A program made the translations under genes and the position numbers. A model generated the notes under the pieces. That model saw only the letters and a list, made by a program, of their open reading frames with translations. It was not told where the DNA came from and made no database searches. DNA of 64,000 nt. It comes from Paenibacillus sp. PvR098 (lineage in GTDB: Bacteria > Bacillota > Bacilli > Paenibacillales > NBRC-103111). Below are positions 57,926 to 64,000 of the stretch, one piece after another. Location of the stretch: assembly GCF_017833255.1 (NCBI RefSeq), contig NZ_JAFIBU010000001.1, positions 4,024,501-4,088,500 on the forward strand, in the 5' to 3' direction. Numbering within the stretch: the first letter of the stretch is position 1; each line of letters starts with the position of its first letter.

Positions 57926-59026
57926 ATGATGAAAAAATCACTAATTTTTACGGTACTGATGTCCATGCTCGCAACCGGCTGTTCGGTTCAAACCTATACT
58001 GTGGTCAATGCAGCCGCACCGATTGCTCTGAAAGATATAGATAACCACTGGGCCAAAGATAGCATCACCAGAGCTATAGAAAAGGGCTACGTCGATGGTT
58101 ATGAGGATGCAACGTTTCGTCCCGATCAAACCATTACCCGAGCCGAGTTTATTAAAATGGCCGTTACCGCTCAAGGGATCGCTAAAGGGGAGGCCGGTAA
58201 AGAGTGGTATCAAGAGTATGTAAACGCGGCACTGCAAGGCAGCATACATAACGAAAAAGATTTCAAAGAATACACTTCGTCGATTTCCCGGTTGGAAATG
58301 GCCCGCATCTCTCTGCGGTCTTTGGATAAAAACCAGATCGGAGAATCCGATGATCAAAAGCTGATTTACGATACGGTGAAGCTAGGCTTGATGCAGGGGA
58401 TGCAGGGCGGGGAATTGGCCTTGGATCAAACTACCACTCGTGCGCAGGCAGTAACAATCATCGAGCGAATTTTGTCGGTACAGAAGGGTGAAAAGCTTCC
58501 GGTTGATAAAACTGCACTGAGTTATGCGGAAATTGACTATCGTCACAGCAACATTGAAACGATGACGGGGATGACGCCTACTAATTTGCCTATCACTCAC
58601 GAAGTCAGCGGAGTTACGATGACGGTGAAGCAGGTAATCGTTGTCGATATGACTGATCCAAACAGCGCTTATTATGATTACTTTAGGTCGCGAGGGGCAA
58701 CTAAAGAATATCGTGCAGAAGAAAAATATCCGATAACGGAAGACTATTTCATTGCTATTCGTTTGGCCATCACCAATAAGGAAGAACGATCAGATGCTGA
58801 GAACGTGTCGTTGAGATTTATTGCAGATATGGGAGGTTTTTATAGTGCTGCTTTGAGGAGCGACATTGCACCTGTAATTGATTATTCGAAACTGGGTACT
58901 GTTGAGGGATGGTATTGCTTTGCGAAGAAAAAGGAAAAAGTAGAAGCAGAAATTAAGCAGTATAAAAGTTTTCCATTATACCTTACTACGACAACAAGTG
59001 GAGCTGATTTCATCTTCTCTAAATAA
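57926..59026 (+). CDS. SLH-domain lipoprotein
   Basis: This 366-residue protein has a lipoprotein signal ending LATGC and SLH domains that bind the cell wall: DIDNHWAKDSITRAIEKGYVDGY (near 38-60) with FRPDQTITRAEFIKMA, and a second degenerate set (near 100-180). The C-terminal half (about 200-366) has beta-rich, LTITNKEERSDAEN-type segments that may bind another protein. ATG 57926 or 57929 both follow AGGGGAG. It probably anchors a surface structure, perhaps the giant protein encoded next. Confidence 0.85.
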   Translation: MMKKSLIFTVLMSMLATGCSVQTYTVVNAAAPIALKDIDNHWAKDSITRAIEKGYVDGYEDATFRPDQTITRAEFIKMAVTAQGIAKGEAGKEWYQEYVNAALQGSIHNEKDFKEYTSSISRLEMARISLRSLDKNQIGESDDQKLIYDTVKLGLMQGMQGGELALDQTTTRAQAVTIIERILSVQKGEKLPVDKTALSYAEIDYRHSNIETMTGMTPTNLPITHEVSGVTMTVKQVIVVDMTDPNSAYYDYFRSRGATKEYRAEEKYPITEDYFIAIRLAITNKEERSDAENVSLRFIADMGGFYSAALRSDIAPVIDYSKLGTVEGWYCFAKKKEKVEAEIKQYKSFPLYLTTTTSGADFIFSK

Positions 59027-59044
59027 GGAAGTGAACTATTACTC

Positions 59045-62000
59045 ATGTTTCGAAGAAAACGGACATGGATTTCCCTAATAGCCATAGCCATTATTAGCGC
59101 TATGGCCTTTTCTCTAATATTAGACACTACACATGCGCAAACAAAATATGTAAATTTTGCTACTAATAATTTAAGCGATAATCCTGTAGGCCCAATAGAT
59201 CTACCAACCGAAACTCTAAACTTAAATTTAGACATCACAGGTCCTGGGCCTGTGTTGAGCGCTAAGTTATACATGAAAAAATCAGATGGGAATTATGAAC
59301 TTCATACGACGCTACGCAAAGGGGCTAGCAGTATAACAGCAACCGTTAATGGTAATATGAAACCCGTCTACGGCTATAGTTATACCAATCCAGGACACCA
59401 TGTGTTTCGCTTGCCCAATGGTCAGCGATGGGAACATAAAGGTCAAGAGACTGATGTAATGCAATTTTCAAACGAATCAACTTTCGAGGGAGGATCATAT
59501 TCTAAATACCCCGGAAATATCCCTAATTGGGGGTGGATTAAACACAGCGATACGAGTTATACTCCGGTTTCCGAATATCGAACGGATTTAAGATATGCAT
59601 ATAACTACGATAACGCGAAATTGCCGGAAGATCGTAGACCTGATCTTAGGCCTAATGATAATTATGTTGGGGCAGCTGTTACCCACGATTATGTTGTAAG
59701 GTCACCAGAAGTATGGAGGATTGCTAGAGATGACGTCAATAACATGCCGAACGGAAAGATAATAGAAAGTGAAAAAATTGACAAAAACACAATCGAAATT
59801 TACGATGCAGGGCCTGTAGATGATTATGAAAATAGACCCAACCCCTTTTACTGGGGTAAATCCAAAAAAGAATTAGGCAAAGGTGATGTTAAAGTTCGCA
59901 TGCATTTGTCTAATGACCTGAGACAAGCTAGTACACAAGAATTTTTTGATGGTGACTACTACATCAACCCCAGCTCCCTCGTCCCACCTTATGGTCATGA
60001 CCGTAACTATCTGATGGGAGTGAGAACATTCTGGAAAGCGTTGACCTACACATACGAGGGATACGTTGAAATCGAGTATGATTTATCCAAACCTGATCTA
60101 GTGGCGCAAGATATAAAATCGCTTAACGGACAACCCGAAATCGGCGTTCCTGCCACCCTGCAGCTGACGATCGGATCCCAAGGTAAAGCTGTAAAACCGG
60201 ACGACGCGTTTGTGGTCAAGGTGTTTCTCAGGAACGCAACGCAATTATACAGTCATACGTTTCGAGGGAGCGATTTTTCTGGCTCATTAACGATCTCCGA
60301 CACGTTCATTTATACGTTCCCAAGCGTGCAGCCGCAAGAGTTTATACTACACGTGGACTATTACAACCAGATCGCTGAAGAAAACGAGAATAATAATAAA
60401 AAGAACGTTACCATTACGCCTGGCTTTGGAATCAAGGGCAAATTCAACCTTACCCCATCGACAATCAAATACAGGGAACCATTTACGCTAACTCCAAGGG
60501 ATTTTGAAATTCCAGCCGGCTGTACCTATAACGGACATTATTACAAGATCGCACGTACGAATGGCGATTGGTGGATTACACCGAAGGTCATGGGGGAAAT
60601 GACATCTTCTACTCACAGCTATCCAGCCTATAGAGATTACATACTTGTTGGTGAGAATAGGATAACTCTCAAAATCTCCACGAATTGCGGAGATACGGAT
60701 TGGATCGATGAAAAGCCACTCAACGTGATTGAAGATCCGAATAACGAGCCTCCGGTGTTTACGGCAGGATGGTTCTATGACGGCGATCGGAGAAGTGTGC
60801 AACCGCCCCCGTATTTCGTAGTCGGGGATATGGTAAATGTCCGCATCATTAATGAACCGAATGCGACGCCACCAAGACCGTATGATCCGGATAATGATCC
60901 GATCTTTTATCAGTGGCATTTTTTTACGAATACGGATCCTTGGATTAAAAAAGTAGGGGAGATTTTGAGGGGGCAATACGGCAATGTTCTCAATGATGAA
61001 CATTATGGGAGGATTCTTGCCGATGAAGCAGGTGAATTTTTCGTTCAAGTAACGGGTAGCGACGGCCGTGGTGGTGAAACGACGCGAAGTGCTTGGATGA
61101 GCGTATTGGAACCGAATCCGATTCCGGTCTGCAGCGTACCGGCAAAAGTGAAAGAAAACCGACCTGTACCCGTTGGATCTATTCATGCTAACAAGAGTTG
61201 GAGCCCTCCTAATCGCTCCATTGACCATGCCAAAGATGTGTGGACGAATAAGCTGGATAGATATCCGAATGGCACGCTCCAGGATGTCATCGCTACGGTC
61301 ACTTTGGAGAAAGTTACGGACAGCTCCGGACTTGAATCAAAATCAACCAGTACATGCAGCATCCTGGTCCATCCAGACTTCCCGCCGATAGCAAAAATCC
61401 CGGTTCCAAGCGTTGGCATCAGGAATCAAAAGATTCATGTTCCAAATCAGTCATACTCTCCGGATGGAGATATTGTTGTTTTCATGTCGTACAAGTACAA
61501 ATACGACAGCAATAACAACGGTTTTGCTGATGATACGTGGCAATTGCTAACGGGTAGCATGAACGGATTTGACTTTACGCCGATGAAGGTTGGAAGGTAC
61601 TTATTTTACGCTTATGCTTGCGAAGATTACGGAAAATGTGGAGATACAAGGGAACAGCCGGAAGCGAGTCTTATGCTGGATGTTCTCAATGATGCTCCGG
61701 AAGTATCCTTTACAGTGGATGGGAAAAATCAACAGCCGGATTTGAATCCACCCCAGGCATTCCCGGCCAGTACGATTTTATCCCGATGGTCGTTGTTTCA
61801 TGTCAACTCGAACCAGTCATTAAGTAACCGTTCCTATGCTTGGAGCATTAAGAATGGAGTTCTATCCGCAGGAGCAGGGAAGGGGATGGAAAAGCAGTAC
61901 GAGTATTGGAACAGTCAAGCACAAAACAACTCGACTAGCGGACCGTATATTACTTTTACAGCGTTTCAAGATGCGGGGCTTGGGCCTAATAGTATATCTC

Positions 62001-64000
62001 CATATAAAGGGATGATATCTAGTACTAGGGACTTGTCGAGGTCACAGCCGATTCTTACACCTTATCCACGATCAACGGATGTTAACCAACCATATACTGG
62101 GTTAATTCCTGCTGAAATGGGTAAATTGATGCGATCAAATGAAACTCATTTGTATTTTGATCAGATCGATGATTATTATAAGAAAACTTACTTCTATGCT
62201 TACAATAAACATAGAGTTCCAAGGCATACGGCTCTAATGGAAACAGGTGGACAAGGAAGCCAAGCGCAAGGCCGGCTGGTTCATAAATGGCTTGATCCGA
62301 GTCCTTATGATTATATGTTGGATGTAACCATTTTCCCTGAACAGGCGCGTACTAATGTCCCTGTATTTACGACTTCCGATCAAAGCAGAGATCCAAACTT
62401 CCGTACAAAGGCGAGTAACGGTGATTTTAGCGGAGCATCTTCAAGTACTCCAGTTAATGGTGGAGCCGTGCAAAAGTACGAGGTTTCAGGGGAAACTCTC
62501 TATGTCATTTATAAAATCAATCGTCCTTCGTATTACTATCAAGCTTATGGGGAAGATGGCATTTATGCTACCCCAGGTGGGTATCATGAAGGTTATTCTG
62601 GATCTCAAGATATCGTGGCAGTAACGTATGATTTACATACGGGAGCGTATATATCGCACAGTAATGTGTCGAGTAACCCGATGTTTATCAAAACGAGAAG
62701 CGCTAGTGACCAGTTTCAGCTTATGCCTAAAGGCGATAATATGATCGTTTTCGTCCGATATGATTATAACGGCGCTATGGATTATATTGAATATGATAGA
62801 AACGGGAAAGTTGTTACCTATGGAAATCTAGCATTTCCTACCGCTTCTTTCATGTACACGTATTCATATGTGAATTGGATGGGCAATGTTGTTAGTGATT
62901 CAACTCCTCAGCCATATTATTGTTCTTATCGACCCAACATAGAGAGAGAATTTTATAAGGACGATAGTGAGAATGTTTACTTCTTTGCCTTTAATACGTG
63001 CAGACAAGTGAGTGGAGACACGAATAAAGATCTGAACCAATACAACCATGCAGATACGCCGGTTGGGTTGTATGTCATGAAGGTGAATATGGAGACATTC
63101 GCCTTTACTCCTCTTGCGAGAACAAGCGGAAACAGTACTAACTACCCTTCGCAATCTCCATTCTCCATACCGTCAGAAAATTTGGGGATCATGTCGCTTA
63201 ATTCCTTTACGGGTGATTTGTTTGCACGCACGTTCCGTGTGGATTCAACAACGTTAAAGGGTGAATTTAATGAGCGCATAAACATCAACACCGGAAGTAA
63301 ATCCGTTTGGGGTATTGCGCTTAAAGAAGCAGCCCACCGATTTGTCCCTAATTTCTTTATGCGTACAGATGCTCAGTATCCTTCGGGGCGATGCACGTAC
63401 ACATCTAGCGGAAGTTGTGATTGGTTCGATTGGCATCACAATGAAATCATCGGTGAATCCTGGAATGCCGCTGGAACAAATCGGGATTATGCTATAGACA
63501 AAACATTCGGCCAATACATCGGGGACGGTCAATACTTATCCATCTATGGTGGAAATGTCGGAGGGAACAAAGCATCAAAAAAGTTCATGTTTCTTGATGT
63601 AGGTACGCCACAAACAAATGAAATCTTTAATGGCATCAAACTTGGGCAGTTTGTCTCGGATGTCGACGCCGATCATATGCAAGTTACCTTTTCCATGACA
63701 CTGAGGAAACCGGCTGCTAGTCAAACGAAACTGGCCGGGTATTCTTTCCGGATGCTTGATCCGATGAACCGGTATGCGGTGGAGTCAGATGGGAACACGG
63801 TCTATTTGAGCCGCTATGTCGGAGGTAATCTAACCGTGCTTCGCAGCGCGGGGTATCCATTTGCAGCGAATCAAGCATATAGCTTCCGTATTAAAGCAGT
63901 CGGCAGCCGCATAGACGTATGGCTCAACGGTATCCCTGTCTTTTCGGATGTACAGGACACTACCTTCACCAGTGGCAAAATGGGGCCGTTTACGGACAAG
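59045..64000 (+). CDS. Giant secreted protein, 3' end beyond window
   Basis: From ATG 59045 the frame stays open through 1652 codons to the last base, so the gene is incomplete. It starts with a signal peptide (MFRRKRTWISLIAIAIISAM, then AFSLILDTTHA). Visible parts include a CARDB-like beta-domain near 345-460, PKD-like segments near 780-880 (PPIAKIPVPSVGIRN, SPDGDIVVFMSYKY) and a concanavalin-like segment near 1535-1650 (GYSFRMLDPMNRYAVESDG, RIDVWLNGIPVFSDV). It is probably a surface or secreted adhesin or glycan-binding protein tied to the Tad-like machinery and the SLH lipoprotein. Base composition is more AT-rich than the Tad genes. Confidence 0.82.
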   Translation, partial: MFRRKRTWISLIAIAIISAMAFSLILDTTHAQTKYVNFATNNLSDNPVGPIDLPTETLNLNLDITGPGPVLSAKLYMKKSDGNYELHTTLRKGASSITATVNGNMKPVYGYSYTNPGHHVFRLPNGQRWEHKGQETDVMQFSNESTFEGGSYSKYPGNIPNWGWIKHSDTSYTPVSEYRTDLRYAYNYDNAKLPEDRRPDLRPNDNYVGAAVTHDYVVRSPEVWRIARDDVNNMPNGKIIESEKIDKNTIEIYDAGPVDDYENRPNPFYWGKSKKELGKGDVKVRMHLSNDLRQASTQEFFDGDYYINPSSLVPPYGHDRNYLMGVRTFWKALTYTYEGYVEIEYDLSKPDLVAQDIKSLNGQPEIGVPATLQLTIGSQGKAVKPDDAFVVKVFLRNATQLYSHTFRGSDFSGSLTISDTFIYTFPSVQPQEFILHVDYYNQIAEENENNNKKNVTITPGFGIKGKFNLTPSTIKYREPFTLTPRDFEIPAGCTYNGHYYKIARTNGDWWITPKVMGEMTSSTHSYPAYRDYILVGENRITLKISTNCGDTDWIDEKPLNVIEDPNNEPPVFTAGWFYDGDRRSVQPPPYFVVGDMVNVRIINEPNATPPRPYDPDNDPIFYQWHFFTNTDPWIKKVGEILRGQYGNVLNDEHYGRILADEAGEFFVQVTGSDGRGGETTRSAWMSVLEPNPIPVCSVPAKVKENRPVPVGSIHANKSWSPPNRSIDHAKDVWTNKLDRYPNGTLQDVIATVTLEKVTDSSGLESKSTSTCSILVHPDFPPIAKIPVPSVGIRNQKIHVPNQSYSPDGDIVVFMSYKYKYDSNNNGFADDTWQLLTGSMNGFDFTPMKVGRYLFYAYACEDYGKCGDTREQPEASLMLDVLNDAPEVSFTVDGKNQQPDLNPPQAFPASTILSRWSLFHVNSNQSLSNRSYAWSIKNGVLSAGAGKGMEKQYEYWNSQAQNNSTSGPYITFTAFQDAGLGPNSISPYKGMISSTRDLSRSQPILTPYPRSTDVNQPYTGLIPAEMGKLMRSNETHLYFDQIDDYYKKTYFYAYNKHRVPRHTALMETGGQGSQAQGRLVHKWLDPSPYDYMLDVTIFPEQARTNVPVFTTSDQSRDPNFRTKASNGDFSGASSSTPVNGGAVQKYEVSGETLYVIYKINRPSYYYQAYGEDGIYATPGGYHEGYSGSQDIVAVTYDLHTGAYISHSNVSSNPMFIKTRSASDQFQLMPKGDNMIVFVRYDYNGAMDYIEYDRNGKVVTYGNLAFPTASFMYTYSYVNWMGNVVSDSTPQPYYCSYRPNIEREFYKDDSENVYFFAFNTCRQVSGDTNKDLNQYNHADTPVGLYVMKVNMETFAFTPLARTSGNSTNYPSQSPFSIPSENLGIMSLNSFTGDLFARTFRVDSTTLKGEFNERININTGSKSVWGIALKEAAHRFVPNFFMRTDAQYPSGRCTYTSSGSCDWFDWHHNEIIGESWNAAGTNRDYAIDKTFGQYIGDGQYLSIYGGNVGGNKASKKFMFLDVGTPQTNEIFNGIKLGQFVSDVDADHMQVTFSMTLRKPAASQTKLAGYSFRMLDPMNRYAVESDGNTVYLSRYVGGNLTVLRSAGYPFAANQAYSFRIKAVGSRIDVWLNGIPVFSDVQDTTFTSGKMGPFTDK

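Noticed and set aside
60488..61228. 246-codon minus-strand frame inside the giant secreted ORF
   Set aside because: The sense strand carries a continuous 1652-codon frame with a signal peptide; the antisense frame lacks a ribosome site.
1..64000. Insertion sequences, tRNA/rRNA genes, CRISPR arrays, phage genes
   Set aside because: No transposase, integrase, terminal inverted repeats, clover-leaf genes or regularly spaced repeats were recognised on either strand.

Overview
The window looks like chromosome from a Paenibacillus-type Bacillota. Pointers are strong AGGAGG-like ribosome sites, lipoprotein signals on the binding proteins, an SLH-domain lipoprotein, a YjcZ-type sporulation peptide, sugar ABC permeases without their own ATPase, and Mn and purine riboswitches. 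No tRNA, rRNA, CRISPR array or insertion sequence was seen.

Region 1 (1-33001) is a large aromatic-compound catabolic island. It holds two UbiD-type decarboxylases (one cut by the window start) and a small BsdD/VdcD-like subunit. Uptake is covered by two TAXI binding proteins with one TRAP permease, a complete Liv-type ABC importer, and DMT and MFS carriers. Ring attack is covered by a one-component Rieske oxygenase (LysR-controlled unit), a two-subunit Rieske oxygenase, two zinc alcohol dehydrogenases, and an HpaB/HpaC two-component flavin monooxygenase. Ring opening and the lower meta pathway are covered by three extradiol dioxygenases (two nearly identical), a C-C hydrolase and MhpD/MhpF/MhpE, which would give pyruvate and acetyl-CoA. 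Two flavin-supply genes close the island: a stand-alone FAD-synthetase domain and RibBA. An 18-bp palindrome close to TAAGATACTAGTATCTTA occurs at the promoters of the Liv operon, the Rieske alpha/beta operon, the hydrolase-HpaB-meta operon and the divergent gntR/ribBA region. This suggests one GntR-type regulon that also drives flavin supply.

Region 2 (33002-49512) is mostly housekeeping or accessory: two DedA proteins, a CorC/HlyC protein, a TerC protein behind a yybP-ykoY (Mn2+) riboswitch, a DUF2294-SbtA pair with a structured leader, a cupredoxin, a thioredoxin-like protein, an MBL hydrolase, an ABC-2 permease with its TetR regulator, a COG2509-type FAD protein behind a purine riboswitch with apparent ON architecture, and a sugar/glycerol-phosphate ABC importer on the minus strand.

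Region 3 (49513-64000) is a compact Gram-positive Tad-like secretion/pilus locus. In order it has a Ser/Thr kinase fused to a degenerate MinD-like domain, a CpaB-like SAF protein, CpaE/TadZ, CpaF/TadA, TadB-like, TadC-like, a 58-residue pilin-sized protein and a TadE-like protein. An SLH lipoprotein and a giant secreted protein follow; the latter stays open for 1652 codons and runs off the window end. Most Tad-like genes overlap or abut, so they are probably one operon, preceded by an attenuator-like terminator.
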